Source: Burkholderia lata | Lineage (GTDB): Bacteria; Pseudomonadota; Gammaproteobacteria; Burkholderiales; Burkholderiaceae | Reading direction: 5' to 3' | Assembly: GCF_000012945.1 (NCBI RefSeq) | Contig: NC_007510.1 | Coordinates: 744,001 to 808,000, forward strand | DNA: 64,000 nucleotides | In this document: piece by piece, positions 35,568-46,600 of the stretch | Position numbering within the stretch: position 1 is the stretch's first letter | How the letters are laid out: each line of letters begins with the position of its first letter | Notes under the pieces: model-generated | What the model saw: only the letters and a program-made list of their open reading frames with translations | Told to the model about the DNA's origin: nothing | Database searches by the model: none | Made by a program: the position numbers and the translations under genes

Positions 35568-36702
35568 GATGTTCCTTAACGCTGGCAATGAGGAGGCTGA
35601 GGCATCCCCAGACGATCAGGCCAAGGACGAAGGTCGTAAGCACGCTTCGTACTCGGTAGGGGCGCATTGCTTTGTCAGGCGCATTGGGTTGGGAGATTCT
35701 CTCCACATACAATTGTTGGCGCATCGCGTCGCTGCGGGCGGCTTCTAGGGATGCCATTGCGGAACTCAACTGCTTGTCGGCGAACTCTCGGTTTAGGGCG
35801 AGGCGCTCATAGTCGGCGCTCTTGATCGACAGTGATGTGTCGCTCTTGCCGGTCACCGTATGCGTAAGATTTGCGACCTCTGCTTCGAGATTTGCGATCT
35901 TTCCTTTCAGCGCAGGAATTTGTGGGTTGGCGGGTGAAATCAGTTGGACTTGCGCCAATTGAGTTCGATTTGAGACAAGCTCGTTCTGTAGCAGTGCGGC
36001 GCGTTGCAGTTGGAGTTCGGATTGTTTTTCCGGATCGAAAACGGACTTATTCTGTCGAAAAGCCAAAATTGATTTGGCTGCACGCTGGACGCTTTCTTCC
36101 GCTCGGTTGACCTCTATTTGTGCAACGCGGATGGTGTCTTGCATTGCGCGTGCGTTCATTTCGTTTACGCGCTTTTCACCTAGCTCTAAAAGCTTTTCGT
36201 TGAATTTCTTTGCATCCGCAGCCGCGAAACCTTCAACGCTCAGCGTGGTAATGCCGGTGTCGGTGTCGTACCGAACATCGACGCGACGTCGAAAATAGCG
36301 AACGAGATCTTCGAAGGTTGTATAGGCACCTAGAAAACCGAAGCGACTGATAAAGTCGCCGCGGCCGGAGCCATAGGCTGTCACAAAATCTTCTTTTTGA
36401 TTGATTGCAGCCAATGCATCGCGAGACGTCATGTAATCGGTGACTGCATAAGCGTTTTCGCTACTGGAGCTACTCAATCCGCTGCCTTGCAGAAACGCGC
36501 CGACCAGCCCGGTTGAGGGTGTATTTTTTTGTGTACTTCGGATTACGAAAGTGGATTCGGATACGTAAAGATCCGAAGCGATAAGACCGTAGTATACGGA
36601 AACCAAAACGGTCGGCACTAACACAGTCAAGGCGAAGAGTCGATCGACGTTCTTGATTCGTTCAAGTAAGCCTTTTTCAGTCACAGGAGCGTGTGGCGTC
36701 AT
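35560..36702 (-). CDS. wcbD: Capsule export inner-membrane polysaccharide co-polymerase (KpsE/BexC type)
   Basis: About 380 residues, the usual KpsE length. A first membrane helix (about 28-48) follows a short cytoplasmic tail. Then comes a large periplasmic part with SDLYVSESTFVIRS near the start and long coiled-coil helices (about 170-310), and a C-terminal helix lies after a PxxP-like NAPDKAMRPYR. It bridges the ABC transporter and the outer-membrane channel WcbC. The frame stays open to 36912, but the ATG at 36702 gives the family N-terminus; ribosome site is poor. The 70-residue upstream extension looks non-coding. Confidence 0.93.
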   Translation of the reverse strand: MTPHAPVTEKGLLERIKNVDRLFALTVLVPTVLVSVYYGLIASDLYVSESTFVIRSTQKNTPSTGLVGAFLQGSGLSSSSSENAYAVTDYMTSRDALAAINQKEDFVTAYGSGRGDFISRFGFLGAYTTFEDLVRYFRRRVDVRYDTDTGITTLSVEGFAAADAKKFNEKLLELGEKRVNEMNARAMQDTIRVAQIEVNRAEESVQRAAKSILAFRQNKSVFDPEKQSELQLQRAALLQNELVSNRTQLAQVQLISPANPQIPALKGKIANLEAEVANLTHTVTGKSDTSLSIKSADYERLALNREFADKQLSSAMASLEAARSDAMRQQLYVERISQPNAPDKAMRPYRVRSVLTTFVLGLIVWGCLSLLIASVKEHRD

Positions 36703-37113
36703 GTTGCTTGATGTATCTTCCAAATCCAGTTCTGATGGTGGTGAGCGTGTGATGCTCAGAGGCGATGCATAGACGAAGGGGGTATTGTGCCGGACGCTGC
36801 ATTTGGCGTTGACTGGCCGCGATTTTTCGTGTACGCGTGCGCTTCGGGTTTCCTGGTGCCGGCATCCGGTGACGTTGATCGAACCTCGGGAAGTCGGCGA
36901 AGAGCAAGTCACGGATTATAGCTAGTCAAGCTACGCGAAATCAGGTCTTCGGTGCTTTGCACCACATTTTTCTTTTTCTTGTTTTGCTTGAAACATTGAT
37001 GCGATAAGCTTTCGTTCCCCCAAGAGGGGGCTAGCCTACTTCGCTATCGAGCTTCATCGGTGGTGCAAGCCATCGGCGTGTGGTGTTTCTTTGTGCAGTG
37101 TAAAAACAAACGT
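36703..37113. other. Intergenic region between divergent wcbD and wcbO
   Basis: 411 bp without a gene I can support. It must hold divergent promoters for wcbD-wzm-wzt and for wcbO onward. It contains T-rich tracts (36967-36985) and a small hairpin CCCCC-AAGA-GGGGG (37017-37030). I see no JUMPstart/ops element (GGCGGTAG-type) of the sort that recruits RfaH to enteric capsule operons. No clear -35/-10 pair. Confidence 0.6.
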
Positions 37114-38319
37114 ATGTTTCGCTCCTTCCTTGCCTTACAAGGTACGGCTTCCCCATTCTTTGGCAAGCTGGCTGCCGCACTGGGCGGTCGCGGCCACTCG
37201 GTCCGACGGATTAATTTTTGCGGCGGTGACTTTGCCTATGGTGGCGAAGGCGGAGCCTGGAACTACAATGGCAAGCCAGAGATGTTGCTGGACTGGTACC
37301 AGCACATTGTGGAGCGACACCACTTTACGGACATCCTTCTCTTCGGGGATTGCCGGGCGATCCATCGTCCCATTCATACTGTTGCTCAATCCCGCGGCTT
37401 GCGAGTCCACGTCTTTGAAGAGGGCTACCTTCGTCCTCACTGGATCACGATGGAACTCTACGGAGTCAATGGTCGTTCGCTGCTTCCGCGCGATCCCGCC
37501 TGGTATCTTGACCAACGTGAGCACACTCCGCCGGCAGCACCTGGTCAACCGACGGGCTACAACTTATTAGAGCGTGCGTACCACGACATCGCTTATCGTG
37601 TTGCCAATGTAGTACATGCACGACGCTTTCCGCACTACAAAAGCCACCGTCCCAAAAACGGCTTCCAAGAGTATGCTGGCCTCGCCTATCGGGCTGTCCA
37701 GTCGCGTGTTCATCAAAAAGAAGCCAACCGGGTCACAAGCGATCTAGTCGACCGCAAGCGTAATTATTATCTGTTCCCGCTACAACTGAATTCGGATGCG
37801 CAGATCGTTGTGCATTCACCGTTTGAAGGTGTGTGCGAGGCGATATCGACCGTTTTGCGTTCTTTCGCCCGTCACGCTCCGCATGATTCATGGCTTGTCA
37901 TCAAGAACCACCCACTTGATACGGGTTTGATTGCTTATAGGCAATTTGCGACTGTGTTGGCCAGGGAACTCGGTGTTGACGACCGGCTGTGTTTTATCGA
38001 CGCAGGCCATCTCCCCACCTTGCTCGATCATGCTCGGGGCGTAATCGTAGTAAACAGCACGGTTGGCTTGTCCGCTGTTCACCATCAGCGCCCACTAATC
38101 GCTCTCGGCACTGCGATCTATTCGATTCCTGGTCTGACCTGGCAAGGTGGTCTTGATGATTTCTGGACGCAAGCCGACATTCCCGATACGCGTCTCTATC
38201 AAGCTTTCGTCGATTACGTGGTGCACCACACACAGATCAACGGTGATTTCTATACAAAGACGGGCATCGAAATGGCTGTTGGCGGGGTGGTCGCTCGCCT
38301 CGAGGGCGAGCATGGTTAA
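37114..38319 (+). CDS. wcbO: Capsule polysaccharide assembly protein, KpsS type (beta-Kdo transferase)
   Basis: A 401-residue KpsS-family protein: LALQGTASPFFGKLAAAL at the N-terminus, FGDCRAIHRP, VFEEGYLRPHWITME (the glutamate-glycine hallmark), PLQLNSDAQI and VVNSTVGLSAVHH. KpsS adds the first beta-Kdo to lysophosphatidylglycerol in group 2 capsules, then KpsC extends. The ATG at 37114 gives the family start; no Shine-Dalgarno is visible. First gene of the right-hand run wcbO-wcbP-wcbQ-wcbR-wcbS, in which adjacent genes overlap by 4-8 bp or lie 3 bp apart. Confidence 0.92.
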   Translation: MFRSFLALQGTASPFFGKLAAALGGRGHSVRRINFCGGDFAYGGEGGAWNYNGKPEMLLDWYQHIVERHHFTDILLFGDCRAIHRPIHTVAQSRGLRVHVFEEGYLRPHWITMELYGVNGRSLLPRDPAWYLDQREHTPPAAPGQPTGYNLLERAYHDIAYRVANVVHARRFPHYKSHRPKNGFQEYAGLAYRAVQSRVHQKEANRVTSDLVDRKRNYYLFPLQLNSDAQIVVHSPFEGVCEAISTVLRSFARHAPHDSWLVIKNHPLDTGLIAYRQFATVLARELGVDDRLCFIDAGHLPTLLDHARGVIVVNSTVGLSAVHHQRPLIALGTAIYSIPGLTWQGGLDDFWTQADIPDTRLYQAFVDYVVHHTQINGDFYTKTGIEMAVGGVVARLEGEHG

Positions 38320-39103
38320 ACACATGCCAAGTAATGTCGTCATCACGGGCGCCAGTGCGGGAATTGGCCGCGCGCTCGCGATTGCCTATGCGTCGCCGGG
38401 TGTTGTGCTGGGGCTTATCGGCCGTGATGTCGCGCGGCTCGAATCATGCGCAGCGGACTGCCGCGCGCGTGGCGCCGTGGTCGTCTTGAATTCGATCGAC
38501 GTACGTGATGCCGAGGCGATGCGGGTATGGCTCGACTGCTTCGATGACGAACATCCGATCGACTTGCTTATCGCGAATGCGGGCGTTGCGAGCACCCTTG
38601 CGAATTCGCGCGACTGGGAGGGGCGGGAGCGTACCGTGCGCATAGTCGATACCAACTTCTACGGCGTAATCCATGCGGTGTTGCCGGTGATTGACCGGAT
38701 GAAAGCACGCAAGCGCGGTCACGTCGCCATGGTGGCGTCGCTTGCAGCGCTGCGCGGTATGGCGATTTCGCCAGCCTATTGCGCGAGCAAATCCGCAATC
38801 AAGGCGTACGCTGATTCAGTGCGTCCACTTCTGAGGCGCGATGGTATTCGCATCGCCGTGATCTTGCCCGGCTTCGTCAAGACTGCAATGAGCGATGTGT
38901 TCCCTGGAGATAAATTATTCATGTGGAGTGCTGACCAGGCAGCTTCCTATATCCGCCGCAAGCTTGGAGCTGGCCGAGCGGAGATCGCATTTCCGGGGTT
39001 GCTTGCGTTCGGTATGCGTTTGCTGCCGCTGCTGCCTATCGCGCTTGCGGATGCAATCCTGGACCGGTTGTCGTATCTGCCGTCCGAGGAAGATCCTTCG
39101 TGA
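38312..39103 (+). CDS. wcbP: Short-chain dehydrogenase/reductase, WcbP-like
   Basis: A 263-residue classical SDR: NAD(P)-binding VITGASAGIGRALA, IANAG, and catalytic S (VASLAAL) with Y-x3-K in YCASKSAIK. A hydrophobic C-terminal tail (about 225-255) suggests membrane contact, as in 3-ketosphinganine reductases. Two partners downstream are a polyketide synthase and an alpha-oxoamine synthase, so reduction of a 3-keto amino-lipid is one attractive role; sugar oxidoreduction is the other. The ATG at 38312 has GAGGG 5 bp before it and overlaps wcbO by 8 bp. Confidence 0.88.
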   Translation: MVKHMPSNVVITGASAGIGRALAIAYASPGVVLGLIGRDVARLESCAADCRARGAVVVLNSIDVRDAEAMRVWLDCFDDEHPIDLLIANAGVASTLANSRDWEGRERTVRIVDTNFYGVIHAVLPVIDRMKARKRGHVAMVASLAALRGMAISPAYCASKSAIKAYADSVRPLLRRDGIRIAVILPGFVKTAMSDVFPGDKLFMWSADQAASYIRRKLGAGRAEIAFPGLLAFGMRLLPLLPIALADAILDRLSYLPSEEDPS

Positions 39104-40629
39104 TCGTCGAGTTTGGTTTCGCGTGTGCATTTGCGGCAGGGATCTCGTTTCTGCCGGACCGCCTCGCTGTTCCGCGCGGAGCAGTACGACGTCCGGTGCG
39201 TGCATATCTGCTTCACTCATTGGCGGTAGTTTTTCTTACGTCAGTCTTTCTGCTAGTCACTGCCCGTCCAATTTTTTCGGCGTCCATGGCTATTGCAGTC
39301 GTCGCACTCGTTGCGCTCGTGAGTAATGCAAAATACGAGTCGCTTCGTGAGCCGTTCGTATTCAGTGATCTCAGTCTCTTTAGTCAGCTGTTTTCGCATC
39401 CGCGTCTGTACCTGCCATTTCTGAGCGCTGGCAAAGTAGCGGCAATTGGCGTTGGCCTGCTGGCCGTAGTTGGCTGGTATCTTGCGGAGCTGCCTGTAGC
39501 TCCCCGCCCAGCAATCGTGTCGTTGATCGCAGCTAGCTTCGCATTTGTGTTGACACGGCACTATTCAAGGGCGCTGCCGCTGACGCTTGATCCAGGCATT
39601 GACCAGCAACGCCATGGCTTTTTTACCGTGTTTGTTGCGTATTTGCTGAATGGCCTGCGTCCCGCGACGTTTGACGCGTTCAGGCGTGCAACTGAGGCGA
39701 GTCCATTTGCGTTTGGTATGCGGTCAACGCGCCCCGACGTCATCGTGATCCAGAGCGAATCGTTTTTTGATGCAACGCGCATTTCACCGAGCGTTGTGCC
39801 CACATTGTTTGCGAACTTTGATCGCGCATGCAGCGAGGCGGCCAGTTACGGCGCGCTTGCGGTTCCTGCTTGGGGCGCAAATACGATGCGGACCGAGTTC
39901 GCAGTGCTGACGGGCGTACCTTCGAGTCAGCTTGGCTACGCGCGCTTTTACCCATACGCTTTTGTACGGCGCGCTTGTGGGTCGATCGCCGCTTGGTTTC
40001 GGCAGGAGGGTTATAAAACTGTCGCGGTCCATCCGTACTATGGCGATTTCTTTGGCAGGCGCCGTGTCTTCCCTTTGCTCGGATTTGAGCAATTCCTGGA
40101 CATCGCATCCTTTGGCGGTGCTCCACGAGCAGGTCCGTATATCGCGGACGCGGCAGTGTTGGACACAGTGATCAACGAACTGGAGGCGCCTCGCGACACG
40201 CCGCTGTTCGTATTTGCTATGACGATGGAAAACCACGGGCCGCTGCACCTCGAGCAGGTTTTGCCTGGTGAATCGTCTTCAAGGCATACTCTCGGCGAAG
40301 ATGCCTCCTGGCGCGATCTGACAGCATATCTGCGACATATTGAAAACGCAGACGCGATGATCGGGCGCTTACTAGATTATTTACGCACCAGCGATCGTGA
40401 AACAGTCGTTTGCTTTTACGGCGACCACGTTCCCGCTTTACACCATGTTTTCGAGAAACTAGGCGTTTCTCCGCAGCACAGCGACTACTTCATTTGGCGA
40501 AATTACGGCGTAGATACCCCTGAATGCCGGGACTTGGCAGCCGAGGAACTGGGGACGGCACTGCTGAGTGTGGTACAAGACGACGGAAATCGCACGGAAC
40601 AGCCGTGCGCATCCGAGAAAGCGACATAA
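39100..40629 (+). CDS. wcbQ: Membrane-anchored sulfatase/LtaS-fold protein, WcbQ-like
   Basis: A 509-residue protein. About four N-terminal membrane helices (to about residue 150) precede a periplasmic alkaline-phosphatase-fold domain: DVIVIQSESFFD (metal-binding E), GANTMRTEFAVL with the threonine nucleophile expected in LtaS/MdoB enzymes, PYYGDFFGRR, TMENHGP and YGDHVPALHH (metal-binding D-H). These enzymes move phosphoglycerol or phosphoethanolamine groups to glycans, so it may decorate the capsule in the periplasm. GTG start overlaps wcbP by 4 bp (GTGA). Confidence 0.85.
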   Translation: MIVEFGFACAFAAGISFLPDRLAVPRGAVRRPVRAYLLHSLAVVFLTSVFLLVTARPIFSASMAIAVVALVALVSNAKYESLREPFVFSDLSLFSQLFSHPRLYLPFLSAGKVAAIGVGLLAVVGWYLAELPVAPRPAIVSLIAASFAFVLTRHYSRALPLTLDPGIDQQRHGFFTVFVAYLLNGLRPATFDAFRRATEASPFAFGMRSTRPDVIVIQSESFFDATRISPSVVPTLFANFDRACSEAASYGALAVPAWGANTMRTEFAVLTGVPSSQLGYARFYPYAFVRRACGSIAAWFRQEGYKTVAVHPYYGDFFGRRRVFPLLGFEQFLDIASFGGAPRAGPYIADAAVLDTVINELEAPRDTPLFVFAMTMENHGPLHLEQVLPGESSSRHTLGEDASWRDLTAYLRHIENADAMIGRLLDYLRTSDRETVVCFYGDHVPALHHVFEKLGVSPQHSDYFIWRNYGVDTPECRDLAAEELGTALLSVVQDDGNRTEQPCASEKAT

Positions 40630-40632
40630 AAG

Positions 40633-43600
40633 ATGAACAGTAAGATTGCAATAATTGGGATAGCGTGTCGATTTCCCGGGGGCGCAAACAACCCTGGCGA
40701 TTTCTGGCAACTGCTGCGCGACGAACGCGACGCAGTAACCGAAATCCCCGCCGACCGCTTCGGCACCGATTTCTACCAGCACCCGTCTAAGCGCGAGCCG
40801 GGCAAGAGCTACACGTTCTCGGCCGGCGTCGTCGACAACGTCGCCGGCTTTGATGCCGCGTTCTTCGGCATTTCCCCGCGTGAAGCGGCCCAGATGGACC
40901 CCCAGCAGCGCCTGCTGCTCGAACTCGCATGGGAAGCATTCGAGGACGCGGGCGTGCGCCCGGCCGACATGCGCGGCAGCAATTGCGGCGTCTTCGTCGG
41001 TGCCGCCAGCATGGATTACGGCAACCGCAACATGGACGATCTGAATGTAATCGATCCATATTCGGCGACCGGCAATACGCTGAGCATCGCGTCGAACCGC
41101 GTGTCCTACCTGTTCGACCTGCGCGGCCCAAGCATGTCCGTCGACACGGCATGCTCGTCGTCGCTCGTCGCGCTCCACCAGGCTGTCAAGGCACTGCAAT
41201 CCGGCGAAGCCGACGTGGCGCTCGCAGGCGGCGTCAACCTGCTGCTGCACCCGTTCGGTTTCGTCAGTTTCTCCAAGGCGTCGATGCTGTCACCGCGCGG
41301 CCGTTGCCGCGCGTTCGATGCGACCGGCGACGGCTATGTTCGCTCGGAAGGCGGTGCATTCGTGCTGCTCAAGCCGCTCGATCGCGCGCTCGCCGACGGC
41401 GATACGATTCATGCGGTGATCGCCGGCTCCGGCGTGAATTCGGTCGGCCATTCGCCGGGCGGCATCAGCGTGCCGGGCGCGGCCGCACAGGCGTCGCTGC
41501 TGCGCAGTGTGTACGCGCGCGCGGGTATCGATCCGCAGTCGCTGGCGTATCTCGAAGCGCACGGCACGGGCACGGCGGTCGGCGATCCGATCGAGGCGCG
41601 TGCGCTGATCGACGTCGTGTCGGGCGAGCGCCCGGCGGATCGTCCGCTGCTCATCGGTTCGGTCAAGACCAACATTGGCCATCTCGAAACGGCATCCGGC
41701 ATGGCCGGGCTGCTGAAGGCCGTGCTGTGCCTGAAGCATCGCGCGGTACCGCGCTCGCTGCACTTCGTTACGCCCAATCCAGGCATCGATTTCGACGGCG
41801 GGCGTCTGCGCGTCGTCGATCGCTACATGCCGCTCGACGCAGGCGACGCGCCGCTGACGGTCGGCGTCAACTCGTTCGGCTTCGGCGGAACGAACGCACA
41901 CGTCGTGCTGACGGAGGCGCCGGCTGCAAACGAGGCGTCGACGGTCGTGCCCGAGCACGAGCCGACGCAAGCGCAACTGTCTCCGCTCGTCCTGACCGCG
42001 CGCAGTGCAAATGCGCTCGGCGCGCTCGCGGGCCGCTATCTGGCGATGCTCGACAGCGGCGGTGACTGGCAGGCGCTTGCCGCTGCGGCCGCGCGTCGTC
42101 GCCAGTGGCTGGAGCATCGCGCAATCGTTGCACCGGCCGGCGTGGCGGAAGGCCGTGCGGCGCTGGCGGCACTGGCTCAGCCGGCAGCGGAAGGGTTGCC
42201 GGCATGCGTGGCAACTGGCCAAGCGCCCACCGACGCGGTGCGCACCGCGCTCGTCTTCTCTGGCAACGGCTGCCAGTGGGTCGGGATGGGCAACGAACTC
42301 TATGCGGAGAACGCCGTGTTCCGCGCGGCGCTCGACGAAGTCGACGCGCTGTGGTGCGCCGACGGCAGCCCGTCGCTCGTCGACGTGATGCGCGGCGGCC
42401 CGAGCGCGGAATGGCTGGCCGGCGCAGGTGCCGAGTGGCTTGCCGCGACGGAGAACGCTCAGCCGCTGCTGTTTGCGATCCAGGTCGGCATGATTCGCGT
42501 GATCGACGCGCGCGGGATGCGTTACGACGCGGCGATCGGCCATAGCGTCGGCGAGATTGCCGCGGCTTGGGTGACGGGCGCGCTGTCGCTCGCCGACGCG
42601 GTTCGCGTGATCAAGATCCGCAGCCGCGCGCAGGCGATGACGCGCGGCAGTGGCCGGATGGCGGCCGTCGGTATCGGCGACGCGGCGGCGCGCGAACTGA
42701 TCGCGCGCCACGGGCTGGCGCGTCGCGTCGAGATCGCTGGCATCAACAGTCCCGATGCAGTAACGCTCGCGGGCGAACTGCAGGGCTTGCAGGCACTCGA
42801 GGCCGCGTTGCGCGGCAGCGGCAAGTTCTTCCAGATGCTGGATCTCGACTACGCGTTCCACAGCAGCCACATGGACCGCATCGAGACGGTCGTGCTGGCC
42901 GAACTGGCGAGCCTGCGGCCGCAGCCGGGCGACGGCACGTTCGTGTCGACCGTGACCGGCGGCGCGCTGGCCGGCACCGAGCTCGATGCCCGCTACTGGT
43001 GGCGCAACATTCGCGAGCCGGTGCGCTTCGGCGACGGCATCGCGCATCTGATCGAGCAGGGCGTCCGGCTGTTCGTCGAGGTCTCGCCGCATTCGATCCT
43101 GCGCACATACGTGAAGCAGGCATTCGCGGCCGCCGGCGCGACCGGCGCGGCGCTGCCGACGCTCAAACGCGATCACGGCAGCGCGGCCATGCTGCAGCAA
43201 GCGATTCTCGCGGCGATCGCGCACGGCGCGAACGTCGATCCCGGCCGCTTCGCGCCGGGCGAATCGCGTGCTGCATTGCCGTCCTATCCCTGGCAGCGCG
43301 ACCGCTTTTGGTTGACGCCGACCATCGAAGGCTACGGCCTGGTCAATCGCCGCCGCGAGCATCCGCTGCTCGGCTATCGCCTGCACGAGCACGCATTCGC
43401 GTGGGAAAACCAGCTCGATCCGGCGAAGCTACCGATGCTGGCCGATCACGTCGTCGACGGCGGCGTGGCGTTTCCGGGGGCCGGGTACGTGGAAATGGCG
43501 CTCGCCGCTGCACGCACCTTCTTCGATACGCCGGATGCTGCGCTCGAAAACGTCGAAATCCGCACGCCGGTGGTATTCCAGCCGCAGCAGGCGAAGCTGT

Positions 43601-46600
43601 TCCGGCTCGTGATCGAACCGCGTACCGCGACCTTCACGATCGAGACGCGCGACCGGATGTCCGACGGCGCGTGGACGCTGAACGTGACGGGGCGAATGCT
43701 GGAAAGCGGCAACACGCTCGGCGATGCGAGCATCGTGCCGTCCGGCGTGCTCGATCGCCTGCTCGCGTTGCCCGCAGCCGACGGCGCCACGCTATATGCA
43801 AACACGGCAGCCATCGGCCTCAGCTACGGGCCGGCATTCCGCTGGGTCCGCACCGTGCGGGTCGCCGTGGATGACGGCGCGGCGCTGGCCGACATTGCCG
43901 CGCCGGCCATATGCGGCGACGCACGGGCGTTGTCCGCCTATTTGCTGCATCCGGCGCTGATGGACAGCGGGTTTCATCCGCTGTTCGCATTGCTTGCGGC
44001 GCACGCGCGCGAAGGCGAGCATCCGGCCTACGTGCCCGTGCAGATCGGCCGGGTCGACTATCTGCGCGGCGACACGGTCGAGCGGGTGCTGGTGCGGATC
44101 GACCGTCACAGCCCGCATTCGATCGTCGCGCATTTCGAATTCCTCGACGCACGCGGCGCGATCGTCGCGCGGCTCGGCGCATGCCGGTTCCGGCGCGTCG
44201 ATCTCGTCGGCCGTCGGCAGAACCTGCCCGCGCGCTTCGTCTACCGCCTTGAGGAAGTGCCGCTGCCCGGCGACGTCAATGCGGCCGGTTTGCCGGCCCC
44301 CGACGCGTTGCTCGCGCATGCTGCCGCGCGGCTTGATGCGGCCGGGCACGACGGCCGCCGGACGCAGCATCTGACCGAAATCCTGCCGTTGCTCGATGTG
44401 CTGGCGAGCCTCTACGCGCTCCGCGCGTTCGATGCGCTCGGCGCATTCGCCGGTACGTGGCAGCCGGCGGCCGGGCGTGCGGCGTTGGCCACGCGTCTTG
44501 CCGACATGCTGGTCGAGGACGGTCTCGCTCATCGCGATGGCGGGCTGCTCGTGCGCGACGACGCGGCGTGCGCAGCGTTGCCGCCGCTCGACGAGCTGTG
44601 GCGCGGGTTGCTGGCCGAATCGCCGGGGCACGTGGCCGAGCTGACGCTGCTCGCGCATTGCGGCGCGGCGTTGCCGGAGGTGCTGAACGGCACGAAGGAC
44701 GGCGCCCGCTTGCTGTCGCCGACCGGGCACAGCCTGGTGGAACAACTCCTTGCCGCGTCGCCGACGTGGCAGCACGTGCATGCGTTGCTGGCCGTGAGTG
44801 TCGAGCAGGCGGTCGACGCATGGCAACCGGCACGCCGGTTGCGCGTGCTCGAACTGGGTGCGACGGACGGCGACGTGCTGCAGACGCTCGGCATGCATCT
44901 CGCGGCCGCACGTTGCGATCACGCGATCGCCGCGACCGCAGGCCAACTGGCCGGGTTCGACGCGGATGCGGAAGCGGCGGTGCGCACGGTTGCGCTGCAG
45001 TCGGGCGAGCGGCTGTCGCTGGCGGCCGACGAAGCCGGCCCTTACGACCTGATCGTCGCGAACCGCGCGTTGAGCGGCCGTCACGATGTGGCCGACGCGT
45101 TGAATGCAATGCGGTCATGGCTGGCGCCGGGCGGACTGCTGCTGCTGGCCGAGTCGCGTCGCGGCCGTTTCTCCGACATCGTATCCGGCGCACAGGCTTC
45201 GTCGACGGAAGCCGATGCGCCCGTGCCGCTGACACCGGCGGATCTCGATGCCGCACTCGAAGGCGCGGGCTTCGTCGATGTCGTGCGGCACGTCGAGCAA
45301 TCGCTCGATCTGGACGGCACGCCGACGTTCGTCATCGCGCGCAACCCCGCGAGCGCCGTTGTCGCGCAACGCGGCGAGGATCCGAGCGATCTCGATACGC
45401 TTGCGCGCAGCGAGCAATGGCTCGTGATGCACGCACCAGATGCCGCCGGCAGTTTCGGCGGGCGACTGGCCGATGCACTGGCGCGCGCGGGCTATCCGGC
45501 CGACATCGTCGACGTCACGCACGCGGCCGACGCGATTGCGTCGTTGCCGGCCGGACGGCCGGCGCATGTCGTCTTCTGCGCGCCGGAAACGCCGCTCGCC
45601 GAATCGGCGACGGGCGATGGCCTGATGGACGCGCAGCGTAACGGCGTGATCGCTCTTGCGGCACTCGTTCGCGCGCTCGGTGCGCAGCCGAACGCGGCCA
45701 CGCGGCTGACCGTCGTCACGCGCGGCGGCGCGCCATTCGCCGGGACCGCGAATGCGCATCCGGAACAGGCCACGCTGTGGGGCCTCGGTCGCGTGCTGGC
45801 GAACGAGCATCCCGAACTCGCGTGCCGCCTGATCGACGTCGATCGAGCGGCGGACCGGATCCCCGACGCGCTGATTCACGAGCTGACCGGCGCAGCGGTC
45901 GAGGAAGAGGTCGTCCTGGGCGCACACGGGCGGCAGGTGCCGCGCATGCTGACCGCCACGCAGGCTGCGGCCCGCGATGATGGCGCGATCGCGTGTGCGG
46001 CCGTGCTCGCGTTCGACGCACCGGGCTCGTTGCGCAATCTCGAATGGTTCGCGTTGCCGGAAAGCCCGCTGGGTGACGATGAGGTGGAGATCGAGCCGGT
46101 TGCGACCGGCCTCAATTTCCGCGACGTGATGTATGCGATGGGGCTCTTGTCCGACGAGGCGGTCGAGACCGGCTTCGCGGGCGCGACGATCGGCATGGAA
46201 CTGTCCGGCCGCGTCGTACGGGTGGGCAACGCCGTGACGGAATTCGCGCCGGGCGATGCGATGCTCGGCTTTGCGCCGGCGTCGTTCGCGACGCGCGTCA
46301 GGACGCGCGCGCAAGCGATTGCACTGAAACCCGAGCGGCTGTCGTTCGAGGAAGCGGCGACCGTGCCGACCACGTTCTTCACCGCGTATTACGCGCTTGT
46401 CGAACTCGCGCGTCTGCGTCGCGGCGAGCGCGTGCTCGTGCACGGCGGCGCGGGTGGTGTCGGGATCGCCGCGATCCAGCTTGCGCGCCACTTCGGCGCG
46501 GAAGTGTTCGCGACGGCCGGCAGCGACGAGAAGCGAGAGTTCGTGCGCCTGCTCGGTGCGGACCATGTGCTCGATTCTCGCAGCCTCGCGTTCGCGGACG

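Noticed and set aside
36703..36912. A 70-residue N-terminal extension of wcbD
   Set aside because: Basic, proline-rich, non-family sequence; starting at 36702 gives the normal KpsE length and membrane topology.
36703..37113. JUMPstart/ops element for RfaH control of the capsule
   Set aside because: I looked for GGCGGTAG-type sequence in the divergent region and upstream of wcbC and found none.
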